In this document: piece after piece, positions 16,597 to 25,044 of the stretch
Layout: each line of letters opens with the position of its first letter
Position numbering within the stretch: position 1 is the first letter of the stretch
Source: Oceanidesulfovibrio marinus
Lineage (GTDB): Bacteria; Desulfobacterota; Desulfovibrionia; Desulfovibrionales; Desulfovibrionaceae
Reading direction: 5' to 3'
DNA length: 64,000 nt
NCBI RefSeq assembly: GCF_013085545.1
Contig: NZ_CP039543.1
Span: 4,495,322-4,559,321, forward strand
Notes under the pieces: model-generated
Seen by the model: only the letters and a program-made list of their open reading frames with translations
Database searches by the model: none
What the model was told of the DNA's origin: nothing
Made by a program: the position numbers and the translations under genes

Positions 16597-17436
16597 TTAT
16601 ACCCCGCGTTCTGGCACCACCTGACAGAGACAGCGAATGAGATAGGGCAGAAGCCGCTTGCGGCGCATGTTGTAGCGCACCAGGGCTTCAGCCAGGTAGA
16701 GGGGATACGCCTCGGGCTTGATGGCGCGGAACTGGGCCAGCCATTCGTCCACGAACTCCTTCAGGCCACTTTCACGGTCCAGGTGCAGGGAATCGCTGGT
16801 GAAATGGTGATTGAAGAGCTCCCGGCCCTTTTTGCAGCAGGCGAAGATCAGGGCGTCGCGGCCCTGATAGACGTCCGTGTGGATGAAGCAGCGCCACTGC
16901 TTCTTGGGCAGGGGCCAGGCCAGCACGTCGCGCGCCTTGATGCGCGGCATGAGCGCGAGGAACACCCGCCCGCCGGCCGAGACGATCTGGAACACGTTGG
17001 AGCGGCAGCCCTCGCACAGGGTCTGGAGCTCCTCGTGCTCCATGTTGGGGCAGAAGCCGATGAGCTCGCCGCGTTCGTCAAAGAGGTCTTCGAAACCGCA
17101 CATGTCGGCCAGGATGGCCGAGCGGATGGTGCCGTACGCCTTGTGTGCGGTGTCGTACTTCACGCCCAGGGCCCGGGCGGTCTGGTTGACGTTGCGGCCT
17201 TCCTCGAAATGGCCCAGAAGCTCGCCCCACGCCTCCAGCGGCAGGTTGCCGCGGTTGATCCAGCGCCGGGACAGCACATGGAACGTGTAACCGCACTCGG
17301 CGCAGCGGCTGCGGCCGTCCTTAAGCGCGTAGATGCGGTCGCACTGGCAGCGGGGGCAGCCGCCGCCGTTCGATTTACAGGCGTCTTCGACCAGGTGGCG
17401 GAAGGTGTTCGCGTCGCAGGCCGCGATTTCTGGCAT
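16597..17436 (-). CDS. IS1595/ISXO2-like transposase-derived protein, putative regulator
   Basis: The protein has 279 residues. The N-terminus has a zinc ribbon (CPRC-x19-CAEC, about residues 27-52) followed by a helix-turn-helix-like region (FEEGRNVNQTARALGVKYDTAHKAY), as in IS1595-group transposases. The DDE-like half looks degenerate. The position where I expect the first catalytic Asp reads QIVSAGGRVFLALMP, while HTD (about residue 189) and a late acidic helix (RESGLKEFVDEWLAQFR) remain. No terminal inverted repeats or target duplications are evident around it. It lies 73 bases upstream of the NapC/HAO genes on the same strand. I infer a domesticated transposase acting as a DNA-binding regulator of the cytochrome operon; activity as a transposase is not excluded. 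Confidence 0.65.
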   Translation of the reverse strand: MPEIAACDANTFRHLVEDACKSNGGGCPRCQCDRIYALKDGRSRCAECGYTFHVLSRRWINRGNLPLEAWGELLGHFEEGRNVNQTARALGVKYDTAHKAYGTIRSAILADMCGFEDLFDERGELIGFCPNMEHEELQTLCEGCRSNVFQIVSAGGRVFLALMPRIKARDVLAWPLPKKQWRCFIHTDVYQGRDALIFACCKKGRELFNHHFTSDSLHLDRESGLKEFVDEWLAQFRAIKPEAYPLYLAEALVRYNMRRKRLLPYLIRCLCQVVPERGV

Positions 17437-17537
17437 GTCTCGATCCTTGCTCTTTCCTGTGGTTTCTGGCTCCAGTGTAAACTATTTGGCTATATTAACA
17501 GCAGGGTATTCTTTGGGACAGTATTTATTCCATATAT

Positions 17538-18875
17538 TCAAATTCGCGCAACAGCCAGGAACGCCGCGTGCAGGCCGATGACCAGGGCCAGGTACACGCC
17601 CCGCGCCACGGCCGGGTCCACGCGCACGCCGGGAATCGCCAGCCGGTAGCCCATGCTGCCGTGCTTGCAGGCGGGCACGCACTCACCGCACAATGTGCAG
17701 GAAAGGCCGGGCCTGCCGCGGGCAACGTCGGTGGGCTCCAGCGCGCCGTAGCGGCACGCCCTGGCGCAGCGGCCGCAGCTGGTGCAGCCCTCGTCCATAC
17801 GCATACGCCACGGCGAGAGCCTGCCCACGAAGTTGGCGATCAGACCCATGGGGCAGTACGCCGTGCAGTGGATCATGCTGCCCCGGTGGCGGGAGACAAA
17901 GGCCATCACGGCCACGCCGCCCAGGCCGAAGAGCGCGGCTATGGTCAGCGCCACGGGCCAGCCGATCCCGGCCAGGCGCAATCCCGCGGACAATCCCACG
18001 GTGAGCGCAAGGCTGATGCCCCGTCCGAGCCAGACCCAGCGGCCGGCGCTCCTGGGGCGGGAGCTTGTGGCCGGTCCCAGGCGGGAGGCGATGTCGTCCC
18101 ACACGCCCACGTAGCAGAGGTGGCTGCACCACGCCGGGCCCACCAGCACAACCGTGCCCAGGAACAGGAAGACCATGAAGGACGGCTCCAGCCGGTAGAG
18201 AGGACCGCCGATGATCAGGGCCGGCACGGGCAGGTGCAGCGAGCCGGTCATCAAGAAGCGCTGCGATACGGTAAGCCCCAGCGCCAGCTGGAGGAAGAAG
18301 ACGGCGGAGAAGAGCGTCCACAGCCGCGGCCGGGCGATGCGGTGGGTATCCGGGTCCATCACCAGCCCGGTCAGCCAGGTCGCGTACACGCCGTGGAGAA
18401 ATATCTGCAACGCGCCCCAGCCGCCCGGGCCAAAGAAGCGGTCCGAGAGCAGGATGGGGAAGCCGACCTTGCCGCGCGCGATGACGAGAAGCGCCGCGGT
18501 GACGAGAAAGGCAAGGGCCTGGTAGGGGGCGCGGTCCTGATTGCGACTGTAGCGCAGCCGCGCCTTGTTTCCGGCCAGCACGGCCATAGCGATGGCTGTG
18601 ACGGCCAGCAGGGCGGCCATGATCACGGCCAGGCGCGTCCATTCCTCGTCCATGGCTACTCGCATTCGGATGAACAGCACCGCGGTCCGGACCCAGACAA
18701 AGAATCCCCACGCCAGCACAGCGGCCGCCACAAAGCGGACCCAGCCCCGCCGCGTCCAGACCAGGCCGGCCAGAATAATCAGGGCCGCGGTCAGACCCAG
18801 GGTGCCGTTGCGCAGGCTGTGCGCCGCCAACAGCAGCAGCGAGAGGCACGGCAGCAGTAACGCAAGCCGGCTCAT
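17538..18875 (-). CDS. NapH/NosR-like membrane protein with two C-terminal 4Fe-4S clusters
   Basis: This 445-residue protein starts with ATG at 18875, overlapping the upstream ferredoxin-gene stop by four bases (ATGA). It has about eight to ten hydrophobic spans. Cys pairs lie on the cytoplasmic side (WCSHLCYVGVWDD, CTAYCPMGLIANFVG), as in NapH/NosR/CcoG polyferredoxins. Two ferredoxin motifs follow at about residues 360-420 (CTSCGRCARAC and CTLCGECVPACKHG) and a final TM helix. It probably moves electrons between the quinone pool and the soluble ferredoxin-like partner encoded just upstream. It ends about 100 bases before the transposase-like gene of the hao locus, on the same strand. Confidence 0.8.
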   Translation of the reverse strand: MSRLALLLPCLSLLLLAAHSLRNGTLGLTAALIILAGLVWTRRGWVRFVAAAVLAWGFFVWVRTAVLFIRMRVAMDEEWTRLAVIMAALLAVTAIAMAVLAGNKARLRYSRNQDRAPYQALAFLVTAALLVIARGKVGFPILLSDRFFGPGGWGALQIFLHGVYATWLTGLVMDPDTHRIARPRLWTLFSAVFFLQLALGLTVSQRFLMTGSLHLPVPALIIGGPLYRLEPSFMVFLFLGTVVLVGPAWCSHLCYVGVWDDIASRLGPATSSRPRSAGRWVWLGRGISLALTVGLSAGLRLAGIGWPVALTIAALFGLGGVAVMAFVSRHRGSMIHCTAYCPMGLIANFVGRLSPWRMRMDEGCTSCGRCARACRYGALEPTDVARGRPGLSCTLCGECVPACKHGSMGYRLAIPGVRVDPAVARGVYLALVIGLHAAFLAVARI

Positions 18876-19570
18876 GCAGCGGAGCCCCCTTCGGAGTTTT
18901 TGTTGGTGGCGGCAAAGAAGGAGGTGTACTCCAGCGACAGGGCGAGCACGCGTTCCAGGCCCATCCGGCCCACCAGATCGCCGAAGCGCAGACCGGGCTC
19001 GTACCCGGCAATGAAGACTTCGAGCCAGCCGGAAACCCGGCCCGGCAGCAGCCTCGGATCGAGCAGGCCGGGCAGCTCCGTGGCTAGGCGCGGCCGCCGG
19101 CCGAGCTTGCCGCCCACCATGAAGCGGCAACCGGACTCGGCCACGGTCATGGCCCCTTCCGGACAGGCTGCGATGCATTTGCCGCAGGCCAGGCAGCGGG
19201 AATGATCAAGAGACGGCGCGCCATCCGGACCGGGTGCGAGCGCCTTGTCCGGGCAGGCCGCGATGCACGCGCCGCAGCCGGAGCACGACTCGGGCACGGC
19301 CGGACGCTGCGAGAAGATGAGCCCGATATCCGCGATGTGCGGCCGTGAGCAGCCGTTGGCGCAGCAGGCCACGGCAATGCGGAACTGCTCGTGGTGCCTG
19401 GGCGGACGCGGCGCGCAGGCGTCATTGAGAAATACTGGCCAGCCCGAAGCCGCGACGGCGGCGTCAATGGACCGGGTAAAGCCCTCGGGAGCGGGGAGGG
19501 CGTGGGGGCATTGGCCGCTGCATCCCCGGCAGGGCTCTATGCGATACGTGGCGGTGGCGTGCATGTTCAT
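18872..19570 (-). CDS. 4Fe-4S protein with nitrite/sulfite reductase signature (partial siroheme-type fold)
   Basis: I use the ATG at 19570, preceded by GAGGACGCC. An upstream in-frame TTG at 19618 is less likely. The product has 232 residues. The segment CCANGCSRPHIADIGL matches the C-x3-C-x6-D-I-G-L signature of nitrite/sulfite reductases that ligates the siroheme-linked cluster. Two ferredoxin motifs are then inserted (CSGCGACIAACP, CLACGKCIAACP), followed by VGGKLGRRPRLA, which resembles the sulfite-reductase GGK-GRHP motif. An N-terminal CRGCSGQC cluster is extra. The protein is shorter than AsrC or DsrA, so it may be a reduced siroheme enzyme or an electron carrier. It is translationally coupled to the membrane ferredoxin gene. 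Confidence 0.75.
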   Translation of the reverse strand: MNMHATATYRIEPCRGCSGQCPHALPAPEGFTRSIDAAVAASGWPVFLNDACAPRPPRHHEQFRIAVACCANGCSRPHIADIGLIFSQRPAVPESCSGCGACIAACPDKALAPGPDGAPSLDHSRCLACGKCIAACPEGAMTVAESGCRFMVGGKLGRRPRLATELPGLLDPRLLPGRVSGWLEVFIAGYEPGLRFGDLVGRMGLERVLALSLEYTSFFAATNKNSEGGSAA

Positions 19571-19604
19571 GGCGTCCTCATATCCTGCGCGCGGGAGCAA
19601 TTCC

Positions 19605-19618
19605 TTGATGCAGGTCAA
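19605..19618. promoter_or_regulatory. FNR/HcpR-like palindrome
   Basis: TTGACCTGCATCAA (minus strand) matches the FNR-type TTGAT-N4-ATCAA pattern with one mismatch. It lies 35 bases upstream of the ATG of the siroheme-motif ferredoxin. That is close for an activator site and might be repressive. Nitrogen-oxide genes of this bacterial group are commonly under CRP/FNR-family regulators. Confidence 0.3.
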
Positions 19619-19827
19619 AAAGGCAATCCGCGTGGCCGTAGTGCGCTGGTGCGTACTTGAATAAAAAATTCGAGCTGCAATTTACAAACGGACGCGTCGG
19701 ACATATTGTGATTCTCTACCAATTCGGTGCTACATGATTATTCTATAAAAGAAAATAAATTCGAATAGATACATAGAACATGCGCTCAGCCCTCTTCATT
19801 TCAAGCAGTCGTGAGATGTAATCGACC

Positions 19828-20730
19828 ATGTCTTCACGCACAGATAGCCTTATCAGTCCGTGCGAGGTCACGCGTGTTCTGGGCGAGAGCCCCAAAGACA
19901 CCTGGGCCAGGCGCGCATTTCCGCATCTCCAGGCGGCACTGCTTACCGGCGGCGTCAGCTACGAAACCTATGATATTCCCGGCTGCTCGTGGCCGTACTT
20001 TGTTGTGAATACCGGCGCGGCCTACGAGATCCGACTTGAAACCCAGGATAGCCGGCAACACGTGTGCCGTATGGGCCACCACCATGTCCACCTGGTGCCG
20101 CCAGGAACATCCGGCACCCTGACGCTCCGTAAGCTGGAGTCCGGCGCGCTGGAGCGGATCTTCCTGGCCATGGACCCGGCCTGGATCGGCCGGTTTGCCG
20201 ACAACCACGCCGGGGAGGTGAAGCCCGGCTCCCTGCGCTTGTTTCTGGGCCGCGACGACAAGATGCTCGCCACCGCGCTGGTGGCCCTCTACAGGGCCCT
20301 GCAGGAGCCGCAGCCCATGAACAGCCTGTTCGTGGACTCGGCCGTGCAGTTCATTGCGGCGGCTATTCTGCGCGACTACAGCGAGGCGGTCGCGAGACGG
20401 ATCCCCCACCCCGTTTCCCTGCAGCGCATGGAGCGTATCAAGGAGCTCATCCACCAGTCCTTTGCACAGGACATCCAACTCAGCGACCTGGCCGACGAGG
20501 CCGGTCTCTCGCCCTTCCATTTCAGCCGCGTGTTCAAGGAAATCGTGGGCATGCCGCCGCGCCAGTACATCATCAAGCAGCGCATGGACGAGGCCTGCCG
20601 GCTGCTCAAAGAGTCCACCTACGCTATCGCCGCCATCGCCGCCATGGTGGGCTACGAAAGCGTGAGCCACTTCTCCAGCCTGTTCAAACGCCACACAGGC
20701 ATGAGCCCGGCCGGGTTCCGTCGCTCCTGA
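19828..20730 (+). CDS. AraC family transcriptional regulator
   Basis: The 300-residue protein has an N-terminal cupin-like sensor half (residues 1-180) with a distinctive RMGHHHVHLVPPG strand. The C-terminal AraC DNA-binding domain has two helix-turn-helices at about 200-300 (IQLSDLADEAGLSPFHFSRVFKEIVGMPPRQYI and AIAAIAAMVGYESVSHFSSLFKRHTGMSPAGFR). It is divergent from the siroheme-motif ferredoxin operon across a 257-base AT-rich region, so regulation of that operon is the simplest inference. The effector is unknown. The triple His in the cupin half could bind a metal. Confidence 0.9.
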   Translation: MSSRTDSLISPCEVTRVLGESPKDTWARRAFPHLQAALLTGGVSYETYDIPGCSWPYFVVNTGAAYEIRLETQDSRQHVCRMGHHHVHLVPPGTSGTLTLRKLESGALERIFLAMDPAWIGRFADNHAGEVKPGSLRLFLGRDDKMLATALVALYRALQEPQPMNSLFVDSAVQFIAAAILRDYSEAVARRIPHPVSLQRMERIKELIHQSFAQDIQLSDLADEAGLSPFHFSRVFKEIVGMPPRQYIIKQRMDEACRLLKESTYAIAAIAAMVGYESVSHFSSLFKRHTGMSPAGFRRS

Positions 20731-20773
20731 GCGATCCAGCCCGGAGCCGTATTGTTCTGTCTGAAGGCTCGTC

Positions 20774-20958
20774 CGAGGGGCGCTGTCCCTTGGCACCCTG
20801 CAAAGGGTCTTGAGGGCTTTGCCCTCAAACTCCCTCCAGGGCGCTAAGCTCCCTGGACCCATATCTGGGGTCCAGGGGAATTAAATTCCCCTGGCAGGGG
20901 GCGGGGGACAGAGTCCCCCGTCCGACTGGCGTGGGGGAGCAGCGCCCCCCGCGTCCAG
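20774..20958. repeat. GC-rich structured intergenic repeat (copy 1)
   Basis: A chain of short perfect hairpins includes GAGGGC-TTT-GCCCTC, a TGGACCC/GGGTCCA arm pair, AGGGGAATT/AATTCCCCT and GGGGGAC-AGA-GTCCCCC. The unit shares GGGGGACAGAGTCC and the order of hairpins with the element at 28560-28671. It lies between the convergent AraC gene and ybhR-like gene and may act as a terminator or mRNA-stabilising element. Confidence 0.6.
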
Positions 20959-20980
20959 GCGTCTCTTGCCGCGATGGCTG

Positions 20981-22114
20981 CTAGTAGATGCGGTGGCGGA
21001 AGAGGTAGCCGGCGATGAGCAGGTTGCACAGGCCGATGATGGCCAGGGGCCAGATCTGGTTGGCCAGCAGGGCGAATGGTGCGCCTTCGATGAACACGCC
21101 GCGCAGGATCACGAAGATGTAGCGCAGCGGGTTGATGATGGTCAGCTTCTGCACGAAGGGCGTCATGTTTTCGATGGGCGTGGCAAAGCCGGAGAGCAGC
21201 GTGGCCGGCATCATGAACAGGAAGGTGCCGAGCAGCGCCTGCTGCATGGTGGCGGCCAGGGAGGAGATCATCAGGCCGATGCCCACGGCCGCGAAGATGA
21301 AGACCACGAGACCGGCGTACAGTGTGGCCAGGCTGCCGCGCAGGGGTATCTTGAACCAGAACACGGCGATGCAGAGGATGAACGAGGCCTCGATGATGCC
21401 GATGATGAATCCCGGCAGGGCCTTGCCCAGCAGTATCTCGGTGGGCGACATGGGCGTGACCAGGAGCTGGTCGAAGGTGCCGTGCTCGCGCTCCCGCGCC
21501 ACGGACAGGGACGTGACCAGCAGCGTGACCAAAAGGGCGATGAGCCCGACCATGCCGGGGATGAAGAACCAGCGGCTCAGGAGGTTCTCGTTGAACCAGT
21601 GACGCACCACCAGCACGGAGGGTCCTGTGGCCAGGTCGCCTTCGGCGGCGTTCAACATCCTGATTCTGTTCTGATTGTATTTCTGCACCACCTCGGCAAA
21701 GTAGTTGGCCACGATGGAGGCGGTGTTGGAGTTGCGGCCGTCCAGGATGGCCTGCACCGAGGCCGGTTCGCCGGCCCGGAGCCTGCGGGCGAAGTCCTGG
21801 CGGATCATGACCACCAGTTTTACATCACGCGCATCGATGAGCCTGGCGATGTCGTCGTAGTCCTGGATATAGGTGGTGAGCTTGAAGTTTTTGGAGCCCT
21901 GCAGCCCGGAGAGGAGCTGGCGCGACTCCACGCTGTGGCTCAGGTCGTACACGGCGTAGGGAATCTGCCGCAGGTCAAAGGTGGCGGCGTAGCCGAAGAT
22001 AATGGTCTGGATAATCGGCGGGAACATGACCACGGTGCGGGAGCGCGGGTCCTTGAGCAGGGCCAGGAACTCCTTGACCATGAGCGCGAGGATATGGCGG
22101 ACTGCTTCCTGCAT
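20981..22114 (-). CDS. ybhR: ABC-2 type exporter permease (YbhR-like)
   Basis: This 377-residue membrane subunit has one N-terminal span (VVMFPPIIQTIIFGYAATFDL), a large periplasmic domain (residues about 45-170) and a block of five C-terminal TM helices. The ABC-2 loop LLVTPMSPTEILLGKALPGFI contacts the ATPase. It ends in a short basic tail (FRHRIY). It is the last gene of a G-F-S-R operon, four bases after the YbhS-like gene, and pairs with that protein as a heterodimeric exporter. The E. coli homologues export cationic drugs and Na+/Li+. It is convergent with the AraC gene. Confidence 0.9.
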   Translation of the reverse strand: MQEAVRHILALMVKEFLALLKDPRSRTVVMFPPIIQTIIFGYAATFDLRQIPYAVYDLSHSVESRQLLSGLQGSKNFKLTTYIQDYDDIARLIDARDVKLVVMIRQDFARRLRAGEPASVQAILDGRNSNTASIVANYFAEVVQKYNQNRIRMLNAAEGDLATGPSVLVVRHWFNENLLSRWFFIPGMVGLIALLVTLLVTSLSVAREREHGTFDQLLVTPMSPTEILLGKALPGFIIGIIEASFILCIAVFWFKIPLRGSLATLYAGLVVFIFAAVGIGLMISSLAATMQQALLGTFLFMMPATLLSGFATPIENMTPFVQKLTIINPLRYIFVILRGVFIEGAPFALLANQIWPLAIIGLCNLLIAGYLFRHRIY

Positions 22115-22118
22115 GGCG

Positions 22119-23249
22119 TTACTCCAGGCTCTTGCGCGTTTTCTTGAACGCCAGGAACAGGAAGAAGCAAGCCAGGCCGGCCATGGCCGCGGCGTTGGGC
22201 AGCAGCACGGACCAGACGTTTCCGGCCAGGAATATGGACTGCACGATGGCCACGAAATAGCGCGCCGGCACGATGTGGGAGATGGCGCGGATAACGAAGG
22301 GGGCGCTGGCCAGCTCGAAGATGAAGCCGGAGAGGAAGAAGGCCGGCAGGAACGCGGCGATGAGCGAGGTCTGGCCGGCCACGAACTGGTTCTTGGCCAC
22401 GGCGGAGATGAACAGCCCTAGCCCCAGCATGGCGCACAGAAAGATGGAGGCGAGCAGGGCCAGCACAAGGAGCGAGCCGCGGAAAGGCACGTGGAACAGG
22501 AAGAAGGCCATGAGCAGGCAGACCACCATGCCCATCATGCCGAGGATGAAGTAGGGGACGAGCTTGCCGAGCACGATCTCCACCACGGACACCGGCGTGA
22601 CCAGCAGCGACTCCATGGTGCCGCGCTCCCACTCGCGGGCCATGACCAGCGCCGTGAGCAGCGTGCCGATGAGCGTCATCACCAGCACCACCAGGCCCGG
22701 CACCAGGAAGTTCTGGCTGCGCACCTCGCTGTTGAACCAGTAGTGCGGCTGCACCTCCACCAGGGGCAGGGCCTGGTTATCGAGGGCTGCCTGCGACTGC
22801 ACCCAGCGCTGCCACGCGCCGGTGACGTAGCCTTCGATCTGCCGGGCGCGGTTGCCGTCCACGGCGTTGACGATGAGCTGGATAGGGGCGATGCGTCCGG
22901 CGGCCAGCTCGCGCGAGAAGTCCGCGCGCACGCGTACGATGGCGTCCACATCGCGCTGGCGCAGGAGCTGCTCGGCCTGCTGGAAGTTGGTCAGAGGGAT
23001 GGGGGCGAAGTAGTCGGATATGGTGAACCGCGCGGCCAGGTCCATGGCTGCCGGGCTAGGCTGCTCCAGCACCACGGCAATGGGGATCTGGCGCGGGTCC
23101 AGGCTGATGCCGTAGCCGAAAAGCAGCAGCAGGATAACGGGCAGCACCAGGGCGATGGCTATGGAGGAGGGATCGCGCACGATCTGGTACATCTCCTTGC
23201 GCACCAGGGCCCGGAGACGGCGCGGGGAAAGCAGGCCGGGACGCGCCAT
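22119..23249 (-). CDS. ybhS: ABC-2 type exporter permease (YbhS-like)
   Basis: I start at ATG 23249 (376 residues) because AGGAGG lies 11 bases upstream, inside the end of the ATPase gene; longer frames upstream lack this. The layout is a cytoplasmic RRLRALVRKEMYQIVRDPS segment, TM1 (IAIALVLPVILLLLFGYGIS), a periplasmic domain and five TM helices with the loop LLVTPVSVVEIVLGKLVPYF. It forms the exporter channel with the YbhR-like subunit. Its start codon is one base past the ATPase stop. Confidence 0.9.
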   Translation of the reverse strand: MARPGLLSPRRLRALVRKEMYQIVRDPSSIAIALVLPVILLLLFGYGISLDPRQIPIAVVLEQPSPAAMDLAARFTISDYFAPIPLTNFQQAEQLLRQRDVDAIVRVRADFSRELAAGRIAPIQLIVNAVDGNRARQIEGYVTGAWQRWVQSQAALDNQALPLVEVQPHYWFNSEVRSQNFLVPGLVVLVMTLIGTLLTALVMAREWERGTMESLLVTPVSVVEIVLGKLVPYFILGMMGMVVCLLMAFFLFHVPFRGSLLVLALLASIFLCAMLGLGLFISAVAKNQFVAGQTSLIAAFLPAFFLSGFIFELASAPFVIRAISHIVPARYFVAIVQSIFLAGNVWSVLLPNAAAMAGLACFFLFLAFKKTRKSLE

Positions 23250-23250
23250 G

Positions 23251-25044
23251 CTACGCCGCCTCCTGCTTCTTGCGGTACTGCTCCACCAGGGCGATGAAGG
23301 CGCTTTCAATGCTCGACTCGCCGCCTGTGGCGTGCTCACGGATTTCGTCCGGCGTGCCCAGAGCCAGGAGCTCGCCGCTCATCATGATCAGCATTCGGTC
23401 GCAGTACTCGGCCTCTTCCATGAAGTGCGTGGTCACGATGATGGTCACGCCGGCGTCGGCCAGGGCGGAGATGCGCTGCCAGAACTCCCGCCGGGCCAGG
23501 GGATCGACGCCGGAGGTGGGTTCGTCCAGAAAGAGGATGTCCGGCTCGTGCATCAGGGCGCAGGCCAGGGCCAGGCGCTGCTTGTAGCCAAAGGGCAGCT
23601 CGCCGCTGTTGGAGGATGCCTCGGACTCGAGCTCCAGGCTTTCCAGCGCCCACTGCACCCGCGTCCGCTGCCGCTTGCCGTACAGGCCATAGGCCCGGCT
23701 GAAGAAATCCAGGTTCTCGCGCACGGAGAGCTGCCCGTACAACGAGAACTTCTGCGCCATGTAGCCCACGTTGCGGCGCGCCTTGGCTGCGGCCGTGCGC
23801 AGGTCCTCGCCGGCCACCTCCAGATGGCCGCCCGTGGGCGGCAGGAGGCCGCAGAGCATGCGGAAGGTGGTGGACTTGCCCGCGCCGTTGGGACCGAGCA
23901 GGCCGAAAATCTCCCCGCGCGATACCGTAAAGTCGAGGCCGCGCACGGCGTAGAAATCGCCGAACTTCCGCTCCAGGTCGTCGACCTCGATGATCGTCTC
24001 GCCGTTGGTCCTGGCCGGCTTGTCCGCTGATGCCTGCTGGTCGCCGTTGCCGTCGTCCTGCCCGTCGGAGTTTATGTCGAAGCCCTGGGCCGCGTGCTCG
24101 CGGCGGCTTTCCAGCAGGATCATAAAGCCGTCCTCGAATACGGGCTCTGCCTGGCGGAAGGCCAGTCCCTTGCACAACGCTTCCGGGTTGGTGTCCTTGG
24201 CCGTGACGATGTGCACAAAGCCTTCGCGCAGGGTGGCGTCCACCACGGCTTCTTTGCTGAACAGCCGGCTCTGCACGTGGCGGGGAAGCTCGTCGCCCGG
24301 GTCCACGTAGAAGACCCGGCCGGCAGCTGTCTTTACGAACTCCTCGGGCGCGCCCTGGCCCAGCAGCTCGCCGTCCAGCAGCACGAAGACGGTGTCACAG
24401 CGCTCGGCCTCGTCCAGATACGCCGTGGAGACGAGCACGGTGATCTCCTCCTCGCGCACCAGGCCATCCACGATGCGCCAGAGCTCGCGCCGGGAGAGTG
24501 GATCGACGCCCACGGTGGGCTCGTCCAGGAGCAGGAGCTGCGGGGTCTTGATCAGCGAGCAGGCCAGGCCGAGCTTCTGCTTCATGCCGCCGGAAAGCCG
24601 GCCGGCCAGGCGCGCGGTGAACGGCCCCAGCCCGGTCATCTCCAGCAGCCGCGGGTACTGCTTTTTGCGCTCCTTCTTGGGCACGGACTGCAGGTCGGCG
24701 TAGAGGTCCATGTTCTCCTGCACGGAGAGATCTTCATACAAGCCAAAGCGTTGCGGCATGTAGCCGATGGCGGCCTGGATGGCGCGCGCATCCTTGACCG
24801 AGTCCATGCCTAGCACGGTGATGGAGCCCTCGGCCGGTGTCATGAGCCCGGCGGCCATGCGCAACAACGTGGTCTTGCCGGCGCCGTCCGGCCCGAGCAG
24901 GCCGTTGACCGATCCGGGCTGCAGCGACAGCGAGATATTGTTGAGCGCTGTGATCTCGCGCTTGCCGCGCATGAACCGCTTGGTCACGCCCGAGACGGAC
25001 AGGGCGCTGGCGGGCTCGGCATTGGACCCGGCCTGGCTCGTCAC
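23251..25044 (-). CDS. ybhF: ABC exporter ATPase with two fused nucleotide-binding domains (YbhF-like)
   Basis: The probable start is GTG at 25044, which overlaps the YbhG-like stop by four bases (GTGA). The protein has 597 residues and two complete ATPase modules. The first has Walker A GPDGAGKTT, signature LSGGMKQKLGLA and Walker B LLLLDEPTVGVD. The second has GPNGAGKST, a less usual LPFGYKQRLALA signature and ILFLDEPTSGVD. A linker of about 100 residues rich in Asp and Gln lies between them. The LPFGYKQ motif in place of LSGG is typical of YbhF second halves. It powers the YbhS/YbhR channel. Confidence 0.92.
   Translation of the reverse strand: MTSQAGSNAEPASALSVSGVTKRFMRGKREITALNNISLSLQPGSVNGLLGPDGAGKTTLLRMAAGLMTPAEGSITVLGMDSVKDARAIQAAIGYMPQRFGLYEDLSVQENMDLYADLQSVPKKERKKQYPRLLEMTGLGPFTARLAGRLSGGMKQKLGLACSLIKTPQLLLLDEPTVGVDPLSRRELWRIVDGLVREEEITVLVSTAYLDEAERCDTVFVLLDGELLGQGAPEEFVKTAAGRVFYVDPGDELPRHVQSRLFSKEAVVDATLREGFVHIVTAKDTNPEALCKGLAFRQAEPVFEDGFMILLESRREHAAQGFDINSDGQDDGNGDQQASADKPARTNGETIIEVDDLERKFGDFYAVRGLDFTVSRGEIFGLLGPNGAGKSTTFRMLCGLLPPTGGHLEVAGEDLRTAAAKARRNVGYMAQKFSLYGQLSVRENLDFFSRAYGLYGKRQRTRVQWALESLELESEASSNSGELPFGYKQRLALACALMHEPDILFLDEPTSGVDPLARREFWQRISALADAGVTIIVTTHFMEEAEYCDRMLIMMSGELLALGTPDEIREHATGGESSIESAFIALVEQYRKKQEAA

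Noticed and set aside
16597-17436. Complete insertion sequence of the IS1595 group
   Set aside because: I find no terminal inverted repeats or target duplication in the flanks, and the first catalytic Asp seems lost.
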